Origin: Castor canadensis
Lineage: Eukaryota > Chordata > Mammalia > Rodentia > Castoridae
Length of the DNA: 64,000 nt
Direction of reading: 5' to 3'
Assembly: GCF_047511655.1 (NCBI RefSeq)
Contig: NC_133397.1
Span: forward strand, 46,576,001 to 46,640,000
In this document: positions 42,701-54,877 of the stretch, piece by piece
How positions within the stretch are numbered: position 1 is the first letter of the stretch
Layout of the letters: each line of letters starts with the position of its first letter
Program-made: the position numbers and the translations under genes
The notes under the pieces: generated by a model
The model's input: the letters and a program-made list of their open reading frames with translations, nothing else
What the model was told of the DNA's origin: nothing
The model's database searches: none

Positions 42701-45590
42701 CTTCGAGCCCTTTTGATCCAAACCTCCAATACCTCCTAACCAGTCTATTCATTCTGTTCGTAATTACTTTGGGAATGGGACTAGCTGCTACAGCTTCTTC
42801 TAATTGGATTAAAACCCAAAAGACAGCATTAGCATGTTCCTTTTATTTGCTAGCTATATTGCTGTGGAACTTGGTCCTCTGGGTACACTAGTACCCCATA
42901 TGGGAAGAGCTACAGCCCTTCATGGGAGGCCAATGGGTTTTTAAACCTCTCTTGAGCATTTGCCCTCCCCAAATCCCCACTACAGGACTCCTGGGTTTGC
43001 TATGAGAGACCAACACCACTCACCTGCCTGCATGGGTCTTATTAAATTTTATTCATGGTCCATTCCCTTCTTTAATATTCAGGCCACATCCAAAAAACAC
43101 ATGAAACAATGCTCACCATCTCTAGCAATAAAGGAAATGCAAATTAAAACCACACTAAGATTCCACCTCACCCCTGTTAGAATAGCCAACACCACCAACA
43201 ACAGGTGTTGGTGAGGATGCGGGGAAAAAGGAACCCTCTTACACTGTTGCTGGGAATGTAAACTAGTACAACCACTCTGGAAAAAAATTTGGAGGCTACT
43301 TAAAAAGCTAAATATTGATCTACCATTTAATCCAGCAATACCACTCTTGGGGATATACCCAAAAGACTGTGACACAGGTTACTCCAGAGGCACCTGCACA
43401 TCCATGTTTATTGCAGCACTATTCACAGTAGCCAAGTTATGGAAACAGCCAAGATGCCCCACCACTGACAAATGGATTAAGAAAATGTGGTATCTATACA
43501 CAATGGAATTTTATGCAGCCATGAAGAAGAACGAAATGTTATCATCCACTGGTAAATGGATGGAATTGGAGAACATCATTCTGAGTGAGGTTAGCCTGGC
43601 CCAAAAGACCAAAAATCATATGCTCTCCCTCATAGGTGGACATTAGATCAAGGGCAAACACAACAAGGGGATTGGACTTTGAGCACAAGATAAAAGCGAG
43701 AGCACACAAGGGAGATAAGAGGATAGGTAAGACACCTAAAAAATTAGCTAGCATTTGTTGCCCTTAACACAGAGAAACTAAAGCAGATACCTTAAAAGCA
43801 ACTGAGGCCAACAGGAGAAGGGAACCAGGAACTAGAGAAAAGGTTAGATCAAAAAGAATTAACCTAGAAGGTAACACACATGCACAGGAAATTAATGTGA
43901 GTCAACTCCCTGTATAGCTATCCTTATCTCAACTAGCAAAAACCCTTGTTCCTTCCTATTATTGCTTATACTCTCTCTTCAACAAAATTAGAGATAAGAG
44001 CAAAATAGTTTCTGCTGGGTATCGAGGGAGTGGGGGAGAGGGAGGGGGCGGAGTAGGTGGTAAGGGAGGGGGTGGGGGCAGGGGGGAGAAATGACCCAAG
44101 CATTGTATGCACATATGAATAAAATATGTATATATTCAGGCCACATAAATTCTCCTATGCCATGGTTCTTCTTACAGGTTCCCATGGAAGAACCAACAAT
44201 TTATGTCTCACTGTTGGCTTGGGTTCATTTCTCAGAAAAAAAATTGGATGTTTAATGTCTCTGTCCCAGACAGCTATACACCAGTTTGTCATTCATCACA
44301 TAAATTATCAATAAAGGGCCTAGGGCCTATTCTCCAAAGAAAGGACATATTTCACTTCACCACCCTTAAAAGGGACTATCGTCTGGCAACCAGCTGGTGC
44401 TGTATGAATAACCCTAAGGACCCTACTTTTATGAGTCCAATGTGCTTGGGGCTAGTGCTTGTAATGGGAGCCTCGTCTACAATCTGACCAAGTCCTCAAA
44501 CCTCACTAGTAAAAATTCTTATTGCATACTTGCTACTGGCCATCACAAATGTATCTTATCAAAAAATACAAAGGTGTTAAAAAAAAAACTGTATAACTCT
44601 ACCTTGCCACCCCCTGTACCTCCATCTTTCACCAACAGCCTTAATGTCTCCATCTACTTGTTTCCAGGAGATACCTCTCAGGCCCAGGCTAACAACACCC
44701 AAGGGATTTTATGCCTTGAGGAAGGATATCTTTTTGTGGGAAAATCACAAAAAAAGGACTTGGTATGGGGACTGCCATGTCTACACCCAAATCATACTCC
44801 AGGATATTGGGCAATTGCCCAACTTATACCAATCTTGAGCATATCTCTTTTTGGAATAATACCATAATATAACAGACTGAATTTTCCCCAACAGTTAGGA
44901 ATGACTTCCCACAGGGATAAGAGAGGGGGTACGCTAATGGTTTTAAAGATAATGGCATCAATTGCAGCCCTAGCTGGAATAAGCTATGGGGTGATTGCCA
45001 CCCATGTAACTGCAAAAAACCTGACCAAAGTAGAGGGTACCTCAGACCAGGTTAGCCTTTCCATTAAGGACATGAAAAGATATTTGTCATCCTTTGCCCG
45101 TATGGTCATGGACCACCACCTAGCCCTAGCTTTTCTTTTGGCTAAATAAGGAGGGGTATGTACCATCACCAATACTTCCTGTTGCACATATACAAACACT
45201 TCAGACATTGTAGAGGAATGTGCAGACTATATTCTCCTACAGGCTAAGTGGCTCTGGAAACAGTCCCTTGAAGCTCAGGTATCCACACAGGTATGGGATC
45301 AAATAAAATCCTGGCTCCCCTCTAGACATGGTTTCTACCCTTCCTGGGTCCTATAGTTGCCATTATTTTCTTACCTGTGTTTGGGCCTTGCATTCTAAAC
45401 TTACTAGTCAAGTATGTTTCATCTCGTCTAGAATCCATCAAACTACAGATGCTGATGGAAATGAAGACAACCTATTATCGTGGTCCCCTGGATTACCCGT
45501 CTCGAGGTCAGCCCTGATGCCTTGGGCCCCTTTGTCTCCCCCTTTCAGCAGGAAGCAGTCACTGAATAGACTTCATAGTCCCTGTTCCTA
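42701..45590 (+). pseudogene. ERV env remnant, split by an L1
   Basis: Surface-subunit text before (to 43089) and after (44147-44870) the L1; several N-x-S/T sequons are visible at 44442-44867. The transmembrane subunit starts near 44900 with a hydrophobic fusion-peptide-like run (44937-45000), then a heptad-like segment. It has a TAA at 45147-45149 and a CX6CC motif at 45159-45185, and continues past it to a degraded membrane anchor near 45340-45420. Not translatable as one protein. Confidence 0.85.
43090..44131 (+). mobile_element. 5'-truncated L1 inside env
   Basis: 1.04 kb of L1 ORF2 C-terminus and 3' UTR in plus orientation, ending CACATATGAATAAAATATGT. Perfect 15-bp target duplication ATATTCAGGCCACAT at 43075-43089 and 44132-44146. 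Confidence 0.96.
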
Positions 45591-45609
45591 ACGGTAGTTA
45601 GGGTGATTA

Positions 45610-45960
45610 CTGAGATGGGGGAACTTGAAGGGCAGACTGCAGGAGGTCCATGTGTTCCCCAAAGATGGCAACTAGGCAGGGGAAGAAACACCCCATCTCC
45701 TTCCCAAAAGACACCTGTTCACATCAAAATCTTCACACCAAAGCATACCTCTCCCACTGGCAATAAAAATACAATAAAACTTGACATCCAACCCACCTCA
45801 GGGAACTACCAGATTCCAGGTTCTGGCATATGCCTCTCCATGTGGCCATTTCTATAGCTTCTCTGCAAATAAAATTCCTTTGATCTTTGCTTGAGTTCCT
45901 GCCTTTGATTTCTATCTAAGAACAGAACAAGGACCTCACCACCAAGAATTCCAGTGCATC
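45610..45960 (+). repeat. ERV 3' LTR (approximate)
   Basis: Follows env and a purine-rich GAGATGGGGGAA (45612-45623) that may be the polypurine tract. Contains CAATAAAAATACAATAAAAC and the R/U5 segment with GCAAATAAAATTCC. The left edge is uncertain. Confidence 0.65.
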
Positions 45961-47329
45961 ACCAATACTGCCAAAAAAAAAAAAAGGAACATATGAGAAA
46001 CAGCCAAAAAGCCAATGCAGGTGGGGCACAGTGGACAGGGTGGGCATGAAAGTGAGGCAGGCTAAAAATAGGGAAAGATGACAAGGCACTCTTTAGACTT
46101 CATGCACTCTATGTTCCTTATCTCAGCTCAGTTGCTATCCTTTGCAGACAAAAAGCCTTCAGGGTGATTCTATCCTCCATTATCTTTCAGATAAAAAAAT
46201 GTGGATATTGACCACACCACATGCATAAGCCTCAAAGCCCTTAGGGGGAATCTGGTGACCCTGTGACTGCTCCAGTGTGGAAGTTAGCATCAGTGAAGAG
46301 AGACATTGCTAGAGCAAGGTGCTATCTTGTGAGGGAGCCTGTTGAGACTGAGGTAACTTCAGACTTCAAAACAAGGAACAGTTATGGGTCAGGGAGTCTT
46401 GGAACAGTGTCTGAGTGGGAGACAGCTATGAAAAGTGGAGATGGTTTGACATAGACCCAATGAGAAGTTTAAGCAGCAGAGAGCTTGAGCAATGAAGGGC
46501 CAGGTAACTGGAGGCCTTGCTCTGCCTGGTGAGAAGCAAGTCCCATTGGCCGAGGGTCACAGTGGAAACAGCACTGAGACTGTGGCTGATGTACTTGGCT
46601 TCCAGATCTGCCCCATGGCTATGTGTGTTGGCTTTCACCTGGGTCTGAGGGCAACAAGTCAGGCTCTCTTGATTTCCATAGCCTCCTCCCACCCCACAGA
46701 AGTGAACTGCTGGGTGAGGTCTGAAAGACTGAGACCAGCAGTAGGCAGAGTGCCTTGGTCCCTCAGTTTTCCCCAGTACAGATCTCAGTGCTCCATTTGC
46801 TCTCCTCAACACATTCAGGGGATACCCCTAGGTTTGGTTTCTTGTTTCTTCAGGTGACAAAAATGGAGGAGTCAGGGGTTGTGGAGCAAGTGGTTCTGCC
46901 TGGTGCACAGGCTATAAAGCTCCCTACAGCCTGCAGTGATTCCCAATATACAAGGAAGGGAAGCTCCTATAGTGAAAGTGGCCCAGAAACAGACATCCCA
47001 CCCTTCTACAAAAGACTTCAGCTAGCTTTCCTCCATTAGAACAGTGCTGGAGATCAGGCCTGGAGCCCTCAGGACATGGGCAAGTTCTTGACTACTGGGC
47101 CATACCACCAGTGCAGTGGTGAGAAACAGAACAAACTATTACACTGTCCTGCCTGACATTGAGACTATTTCAACTGAAAGGTCATAGGTGATTAGAACTT
47201 CCACCAATGATTTGGCCTCTGATGTGCAAATCTCAAGGCAGAAACACGAGAAATATGGGGGAGGGGGGAAGGCAACATGACTCCTTCAACACTCAATAAC
47301 TCCACAGAAACAAATCCTAATGATAGTGA
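45961..47329. other. Unassigned intergenic sequence
   Basis: A short ID-like 3' tail (CCAATACTGCC plus poly(A), 45963-45985) abuts the LTR. The rest shows no gene or repeat I can name. Confidence 0.4.
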
Positions 47330-47580
47330 AGTGGATGAAACCCCAAAGAATTAATTTTAAAAAATGATTACAAGAATGATCAATGAAATTAGAGGACATG
47401 AAAAAATGCCTGAATGAATTCCAAGAAAACTCAAAGAGTTGAATGAAATAAAGAAGACAAGACAGGACATGAAAGAGAAATTCAATGAAGTTATAGAAAT
47501 TCTGAAAATAAAATCAAATTGAAATTCTGGAAATGAAAATCTCAATAAGTCAAATGAAAATTCAGTTGAACAGTTTTGAA
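47330..47580 (+). repeat. L1 ORF1 scrap (coiled-coil part)
   Basis: A-rich text whose plus-strand reading gives L1 ORF1-like Lys/Glu/Asn-rich coils, e.g. around 47385-47460. No open frame survives. Confidence 0.6.
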
Positions 47581-47616
47581 AAGAAAGAAAAAATTCAGTT
47601 GATTCTCTCTCTCTCA

Positions 47617-47711
47617 GTCATTTTTTTTTTTTTTTGGCAGTACTGGGGTTTGAACTCAGGGCCTCAAGCTTGCTAGGCAGGCAGTCTTACCACTTGAGCC
47701 ACTCTACTATC
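47617..47711 (-). repeat. ID-like SINE monomer
   Basis: Poly(T), GGCAGTACTGGGGTTTGAAC, GCTTGCTAGGCAGGCAGTC, CCACTTGAGCCACTCTAC. Flanked by (TC)n on both sides. Confidence 0.9.
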
Positions 47712-47829
47712 TTCTCATTTCTCTCTCTCTGTCTCTCTCTTTCTTTGAGAATTTTTGAGTTCTAATAATATGGTCAGTTTTCTTCTTTAGTTCTGGTAAA
47801 ATGTAAAATTGAGTATAAACACCAAGTTT

Positions 47830-50800
47830 TTTTTTGAAATTATATTCATCTGTATTTTCTTTTATTCATTTATTCACATGTGCATATATTGTTTGGGTCA
47901 TTTCTCCTCTCTGCCCACCGCCCCCAGCCCTGTTTCCCCTACCCCCCCTCACTTCCAGGCAGAACATATTCTGTTCTTATCTCTAATTTTGTTGAAGAGA
48001 AAACATAAGCCTAATAAGGAAGACAAAGCATTTTTGCTAGTTGACTTAAGGGTAGCTTTACAGAGAGATTCCTAGCATTGCTTCCATGTACAAATGTGTC
48101 ATAACCCAAGTTGTTTCATCTCTAACTGATCTTTACACTGGTTCCTGATCCCCTTCTCATGTTGACCTCTGTCAATTTAGGGTTTCTGTATTACTTCCTC
48201 TGGAGTGGGGACATCAAACACTTTCATGTTTTGGATTTTCTATCTATCTGCATACCTCCCGTGTGTGCTCTCCCTTTAGCATGTGACCCAAGTCTAACAA
48301 CCTTGCTATATTTGCCCTAGATCTAAAGTCTGCATATGAGGGAGAACATATGATTTTTGGTCTTCTGAGCCTGGCTAACCTCACTCAGAATGATGTTCTC
48401 TAGTTCCATCCATTTAGTTGCGAATGATAAAATTTCATTATTCTTCATGCCTGAGTAAAATTCCATTGTGTACAAGTACCACATTTTCTTGATCCATTCG
48501 TCAGTAGTGGGGCATCTTGGTTGTTTCCGTAACTTGGCTATTGTGAATAGCACTGCAATAAACATGGGTGTGCAGGTGCCTCTGGAGTAATCTGTGTTGC
48601 ATCCAGGATTGCTGGATGATATGGCAGGTCTATGTTTAGATATTTTAGAAGCCTCCATATTGCTTTCCAGAGTGGTTATACGAGCTTGCATTCCCACCAG
48701 CAGTGTATGACGGTTCTTTTTTCCCCACATCCTCACCAACACCTATTGTTGGTGGTGTTTTTGATGATAGCTATTCTAACAGGGGTGAAGTGGAATCTGA
48801 GTGTGGTTTTGATTTGCATTTCCTTTATGGCTAGAGATGGTGAGCATTTTTTCATGTGTTTTTTGGCCATTTGAATTTCTTCTTTTGAGAAAGTTCTGTT
48901 TAGTTCACTTGCCCATTTCTTTAATGGTTCATTGATTTGGGGAGAGTTTAGTTTCTTAAGTTCCTTATATATTCTGGTTATCAGTCCTTTGTCTGATGTA
49001 TAGCTGGCAAATATTTCTCCCACTCTGTGGGTGGTCTCTTCAGTTTAGAGACCATTTCTTTTGTTGTGCAGAAGCTTTTTAATTTTATGATGTCCCATTT
49101 GTCTATTCTTTCTCTTAGTTGCTGGGCTGCTGGGGTTCTATTGAGGAAGTCCTTCCCTATACCTATTAATTCCAGAGTTTCCTGCTCCTTCCTGTACTAA
49201 CTTCAGAGTTTCAGGTCTGATATTAAGGTCTTTGATCCATTTTGAGTTGATACTAGTATAGGGTGATAGACATGGATCTAGTTTCAGTTTCTTGCAAACG
49301 GATAACCACTTTTCCCAACAACATTTGTTGAAGAGGCTGTCTTTTCTCCATTGTATATTTTTGGCACCTTTGTCAAAGATAAGGTGTGCATAGTTGTGTG
49401 GATTTGTCTCTGGGTCCTCTATTCTGTACCACTGGTCTTCATGTCTGTTTTTGTGCCAGTACCAAGCTGTTTTTATTGTTACTGCTTTGTAATATAGTTT
49501 GAAGTCGAGTATTGTGATACCTCCAGCATTGCTGTTTTTGCTGAGTGTTGCCTTGGCCATTTGTGGTCTCTTGTGTTTCCAAATGAACTTTAGGGTAGAT
49601 TTTTCAATCTCTGTGATGAAAGTCGTTGAGATTTTGATAGAAATTGCATTAAAAATGTAGATTGCTTTTGGTAGTATAGCCATTTTTACTATGTTGATTC
49701 TACCAATCCATGAGCATGGGAGATCTTTCCATCTTCTGTAGTCTTCCTTGATCTCTTTCTTCAGGGGTTTGTAGTTCTCCTTGTAGAGGTCATTCACATC
49801 CTTTGTTAAGTTTACTCCTAGATGCTTGATTTTTTTTTTTGAGATTACTGTGAATGGAATTGTTTCCATTTATTCCTTCTCAGTTTGTTCAATGTTGGTG
49901 TATAGAAAGGCTACTGATTTTTGTAAGTTGATTTTGCATCCTGCCACCTTGCTATAGCTGTTTATGGTGTCTAGGAGTTTTTGGGTCTTTAAGGTATAGG
50001 ATCATATCGTCTGCAAATAGGGATATTTTGACAGTTTCTTTGCCTATGTGTATTCCTTTTATTTCTTCTTCTTGCCTAATTGCTGTGGCTAGGAATTTCA
50101 AAATTATGTTGAATAGGAGTGGGGATAGTGGGTACACTTGTCTTGTTCCTGATTTTAGGGGAAATGGTTTCAGGTTTTCACCATTAAGTATGATGTTGGC
50201 TGTAGGTTCGTCATATATAGCTTTTATGATGTTGAAGTACATTCCTTCTATTCCTAGTTTTCTTAGAACTTTTATCATGAAATGGTGTTGGATCTTGTTG
50301 AAGGCTTTTTCTGCCTCTATTGAGATGATCAAGTGGTTTTTGTCTTTGCTTCTATTAATGTGTTTTATTGCATTTATAGATTTGCATATGTTAAACCATC
50401 CCTGCATCCCTGGGATGAAGCCGACTTGGTCATGGTGTATGATCTTTCTGATGTGTTTGTGTGTTGGATTCGGTTTGCCACTATTTTATTGAGGATTTTT
50501 GCATAGATATTCATTAAGGAAATTGGCCTATAGTTCTCCTTTTTTGGAGGTGTCTTTGTCTGGTTTTGGGATGAGAGTAATATTGCCTTCATAAAATTAG
50601 TTAGGCAGTGTTCCTTGAACTCTTTCTATTTCATGGAATAGTTTAAGGAGGGTTGGCATTAGTTCTTCTTTAAAGGTTTGATAGAATTCAGCAGAGAATC
50701 CATCAGGTCCTGGACTTTTCTTTTTTGGGAAACTATTGATGCTTCAATTTCATTTTGTGTTATAGATCTATTCGGGTGATTAATATCCTCTTGGTTCAGT

Positions 50801-53800
50801 TTTGGATGGTCATAAGTATCTAGAAATCTGTCCATTTGTTCAGGATTTTCAAATTTATTAGAATATAAGCTCTCAAAGTAGTCTCTGATGATTTCCTGGA
50901 TTTCCATGGTGTTTGTTGTTATCTCCCCTTGTGCATTTCTGATTTTGCTGATTTGGGTTTTTTTTCTGTTCATTTTAGTCAGGTTTGCCAGGGGTCTGTC
51001 AATCTTGTTTATTTTTTCAAAGAACCAGCTTTTTGTTTCATTGATTCTTTGTATGTTTTTTGTTGTTGTTTCTATTTTATTGATTTCAGCCCTTATTTTT
51101 ATTATTTCTCTTCTTCTGCTTGTTTTGGGATTTGCTTGTTCTTGTTTTTCTAGGAGTTTGAGATGTGGCATTAGGTCATTGATTTGAGAACTTTCTGACC
51201 TTTTAATATATGCACTCATGGCTATAAACTTTCCTCTTATGACTGCCTTTGCTGTGTCCCATAGGTTCCAGTAAGTCATGTTTTCATTTTCATTAACTTC
51301 CAGGAACTTTTAATTTCCTCTTTTATTTCATCAATGACCCATTGATCATTGAGCAATGTCTTGTTCAGCTTCCAATTGTTTGCATGTTTTTTACTGTTGT
51401 TTTTGTTGTTGATTTCTAGTTTTAATGCATTGTGATCAGATAGAATGCATGTGATTATTTCTATTTTCTTATAGTTGCTGAGGCTTGCTTTGTGCCCTAA
51501 AATATGATCAATTTTGGAGAAAGTTCCATGAGCTGCTGAGAAGAATGTATATTGTGCAGAAGTTGGATGAAATATTCTGTAAACATCAGCTAGGTCTATT
51601 TGATTTATGGTGTCATTTAGTTCTAGAATTTCTTTATTGATTTTTTTTGTTTGGATGGCCTATCTTTTGGTGATAGGGGGGTATTAAAGTCCCCCACTAC
51701 CACTGTGTTGGAGTCTATATATGTTTTTAGGTCCTTCAGAGTATGTTTGATGAAATTGGGTGCATTGATGTTGGGTGCATCTAAGTTGGAAGTTGTTATT
51801 TCCTTTTGGTGTATTTCCCCTTCTATTAGTATGGTGTGTCCTTCTTTATCTCGTTTGATCAATGTAAGTTTGAAGTCTACTTTGTCTGAGATAAGTATTG
51901 CTACTTCTGCCAGTTTTTGTGGGCCATTGGCTTGGTAGATCTTCTTCTAGGCTTTCACCCTCAGCCAGTGCTTGTTTCTGTCAATGAGATTGGTCTCCTG
52001 TAGGCAGCATACTGTTGGATCTTTCTTTTAATTCAGTTTGCCAAATGGTGTCTTTGATAAGAGAATTAAGTCCATTAACATTGAGTGTTAGTATTGATAG
52101 GTATGTGGTGATTCCTGTCATTTAGTTGTCTTTGTTATTTAAGGATTTGATTGTGTGGAGCTGAATCAAAATTACTCTCTACTTTCTTGCCTTTTCTTCT
52201 TCTATGGTTTGGTACTGCCTGACCTTTCATGGTTTTGTTTGCTTTCACTTTCTGTGTGCAGAATTCCTTGAAGAATCTTTTGTAGTGGTGGCTTTGTGGT
52301 CACATATTGTTTTAGTTTCTGCTTATCATTGAAGACTTTTATTGCTCCATCTATTTTGAGTGATAGTTTTGCTGGGTAGAGTATCCTAGGGTTTAAGTTA
52401 TTTTCATTCAGTGCCCGGAAGACCTCACTCCATGCTCTTCTTGCTTTTAAGGCTTCTGTTGAGAAATCTGCTGTGATTTTGATGGGTTTACCTTTATATG
52501 TTATTTGCTTTTCTCTCTTACAGCCTTCAATATTTTTTCTTCTATTCTCTGTGCTTGTTGTTTTAATGATAATCTGTCATGTGGTAGTGCTATTTTGATC
52601 AAGTCTGCTTGGTGTCCTAGAGGCTTCCGGTACCTGAATTGGCATAGTTTTCTCTAGATTTGGGAAATTTTCTGTTATTATTTTGTTGACTATATTATGA
52701 ATTCCTTTTGCCTGCACCTCTTCTCCTTCTTCAATGCCCATGATTCTCAGGTTTGGTCTTTTGATGGAGTCAGTGAGTTCTTACATATTCCTTTCACAGG
52801 TCTTTAGTTGTCTGACTTAATAGTTCTTCACTTTTTCCTTTAATTACCATTTCATCTTCAAGTTCTGAGAGTCTGTCTTCTGCTTGTTCTAGTCTGCTGG
52901 AGTGGCCTTTCATTGTGTTTTGTATTTCTGTTTTTCTTTTTTCTGAGGTTTTCCATATCATGGGTCACTTCCTCTTTAATATTGTCAATTTTCATCCTTA
53001 ATTCATTTATCTCTTTATTTATGGTGTTCTCTATTTCATTTTGGTGTTTATTTAGGGCTCCTATGATTTCATTTATTTGTTTTTGTGTTTTCTCATATTC
53101 TTTTTGTTGTCTTGGAATTTCTTGAGTGCCTCCTGTACACTTTGGTTGACCATGTCTAGTATCGTATCTATGAAATTCTCATTGATTACTTGCAGGATTT
53201 CTTCTTTCAGAGTGTGCTTGTGGGCTTCATTGGGTTCCTTGGTATAATTTATCTTTGTTTTGTTGGAGTCTGTATCTGGGTATCCATTTTCTTCATTTCC
53301 CTCTGAAGCCTGTAGTAATTTATTTTGGCGGGGGGGGGGGGGAGAATGGTTTCCATCCTTTTTCATCTTCCCATCATTCCACTTGGTACTGTTTCTGTCC
53401 CTAGTCTATATGTAATTTAGTATTAGCTAGCTTACAATAGCAAAACTAACAAAACCAAGAAAGAAGCAGAAAAAAAGAAAAAGAAGGAAAAGAATTAAAA
53501 AAAAACCCAGAGAACCAAAGAAATCAACAGGGAGATATGGTGGACAATCAGACAGTGAGCAAGACAAACAAACACTTAAAGAAAAGAGAAAAAAAAATAA
53601 TAAAATTCTGGGTTCAGGAACTGTAGAATTTCAGTCTTAATAGTTCTGATGCTACTCCTTTAGCATCCAGTCATTTGTCTGCATCTTCTAGGCAGGTTTG
53701 GAGCAGGCGTCTGGTGGTGTTGGAGCCCTCCTGTGGTGGGTGGTGGGTAGTGTGCTGGTGGGCTGGCAGGTGGGCAGCAGTCTGGCAGGTCTGCGGGGCA

Positions 53801-53960
53801 GAGGCCCAGTGGGCCAGTAGGCGGTGGCAGTGTCGGGGTGGCAGCCCGCATGTTCTTTCAGTGTGTGGTGGCGTAGAGAAGACTTCCACAGGCTAAGGGT
53901 TCAGGGTGCAGAAGTTTCAGCTCTCACTGGTGCTTTACCTCAGCCAAGCATGTCTCCAGC
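47830..53960 (-). mobile_element. Long L1 retrotransposon, near full length, defective
   Basis: Minus-strand order: 5' region (about 53400-53960, GC-rich at 53690-53860), ORF1 (about 52150-53370), ORF2 (about 49050-52130 plus C-terminal part to 48330), 3' UTR (to about 47830). ORF2 landmarks: endonuclease GDFNTPLS near 51680, reverse transcriptase FADDMILYL near 50000, and C-terminal text [18 protein letters not shown] near 48445. ORF1 is read only in pieces (coiled-coil QVINENFIDTILDMVNQS near 53150). Stops, frameshifts and a 14-G run at 53328-53341 break both frames. I found no clear target duplication. Its 3' end is more diverged than the short L1 copies nearby, so it is probably older. 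Confidence 0.9.
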
Positions 53961-54023
53961 ATCTCTAAATACCTAAATTTTAATCCTACATTCTAACTAT
54001 ATTCTTTAAAATTTCTATATTGT

Positions 54024-54306
54024 CTTTTTTTTGTGACACTGGAATTTGAACTCAGGGCCTACACCTTGAGACACTCCACCAGCCCTTTTTTGTGTTGGAT
54101 TTTTTTTGAGATAGGGTCTCAGGAACTATTTGCCTGGGCTGGCTTCAAACCATGATCCTCCTGATCTCTGCCTCCTGAATAGCTAGGATTACCAGTGTGA
54201 GCCACCAGAGCCCAGCCACTTTTTTTTTTTTTTTTTTGCAGTTTGGAGTTTGAACTCAGAGCCTCATGAAGCAAGCACTCTACCACTTGAGTCACAACCC
54301 AAGCCC
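54024..54306 (-). repeat. Dimeric B1-ID SINE plus an ID monomer
   Basis: Reversed dimer 54024-54216 (CTGGAATTTGAACTCAGGGCC ... GCCACCAGAGCCCAGCC). Then a reversed ID monomer 54218-54306 behind its own poly(T). Confidence 0.87.
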
Positions 54307-54393
54307 ACAGTTTATCTTTTTGGTGCATCCTAGACTTGGCAGGTTGTTAAAATCTCTCACTTTGTGTTTCTCCTCATTTCTTCCTGTATTTCT

Positions 54394-54561
54394 TTTTTTT
54401 TTTTTTTTGAATTCATGTATGATATATATATATATATATTTTTTTTTTGGTTTCTTTTTTTTTTCATTTTTCTTTTATTATTCATATGTGCATACAAGCC
54501 TTGGTTCATTTCTCCCCCCTGCCCCCACCCCCTCCCTTACCACCCACTCCGCCCCCTCCCT
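54394..54561 (-). mobile_element. Very short L1 3' end (168 bp)
   Basis: L1 3' UTR only, with a (TA)n inside the reversed poly(A) tail (54421-54440). Target duplication CTTCCTGTATTTCT at 54380-54393 and 54562-54575. Confidence 0.94.
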
Positions 54562-54589
54562 CTTCCTGTATTTCTAACAAATTTTGCCT

Positions 54590-54690
54590 TGTGCACTGCT
54601 TTTTGTTTTTTGGAGGGATGGGGTTTGATTTCAGGGCTTCACACTTGCAAAGGAGGCACTCTACTGCTTCAGTGACACCTCCAGCTCTTC
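54590..54690 (-). repeat. ID-like SINE monomer
   Basis: GGGGTTTGATTTCAGGGCTTC, ACTTGCAAAGGAGGCACTCT: the TTTGCAAGTG subtype reversed. Confidence 0.8.
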
Positions 54691-54877
54691 ATGTTGTTTT
54701 TAACAGAACGACTCTTTTTTTTTTTTAAGTATTTTTTTTAAAAAGTGATATTTATTAGGAAAGCAGATTTATACCTCAAAGGGAAATGAAAGGATTGTTG
54801 TCTTTTATAAATGACATTAAGCATTTTTGGTTTTTTCATACTATTTTTATTTCTATAATTCTACTTGATTTTTCCTA

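Larger units (their letters stand above)
35981..45960 (+). mobile_element. Degenerate class I (gammaretrovirus-like) endogenous retrovirus
   Basis: About 10 kb with the order LTR remnant, leader, gag, pro, pol, env, LTR, all on the plus strand. The two ends share an R/U5-like segment (CTTCTCTGCAAATAAAATTCC at about 36008 and 45859). The capsid, protease, polymerase and CX6CC transmembrane motifs place it in class I, nearest to the ERV9/HERV-W/HERV-H side by general resemblance. Many stops and frameshifts are present, plus a nested solo LTR (36957-37289) and a nested L1 (43090-44131). Removing those two leaves about 8.6 kb, near the usual provirus length. It is dead as a replicating element. 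Confidence 0.92.

Noticed and set aside
46426-47039. Open frames of 94-128 codons in unassigned DNA
   Set aside because: No similarity, start context or splice structure supports them, and overlapping frames on both strands are equally open.
50028-51187. Plus-strand open frames of 154 and 99 codons with membrane-like composition
   Set aside because: They are the complement of L1 ORF2; the Phe/Leu/Ser richness comes from reversed A-rich L1 codons.
53651-53896. Proline/cysteine-rich minus-strand frames and a Trp-rich plus-strand frame
   Set aside because: This is the GC-rich 5' region of the long L1, not a gene.
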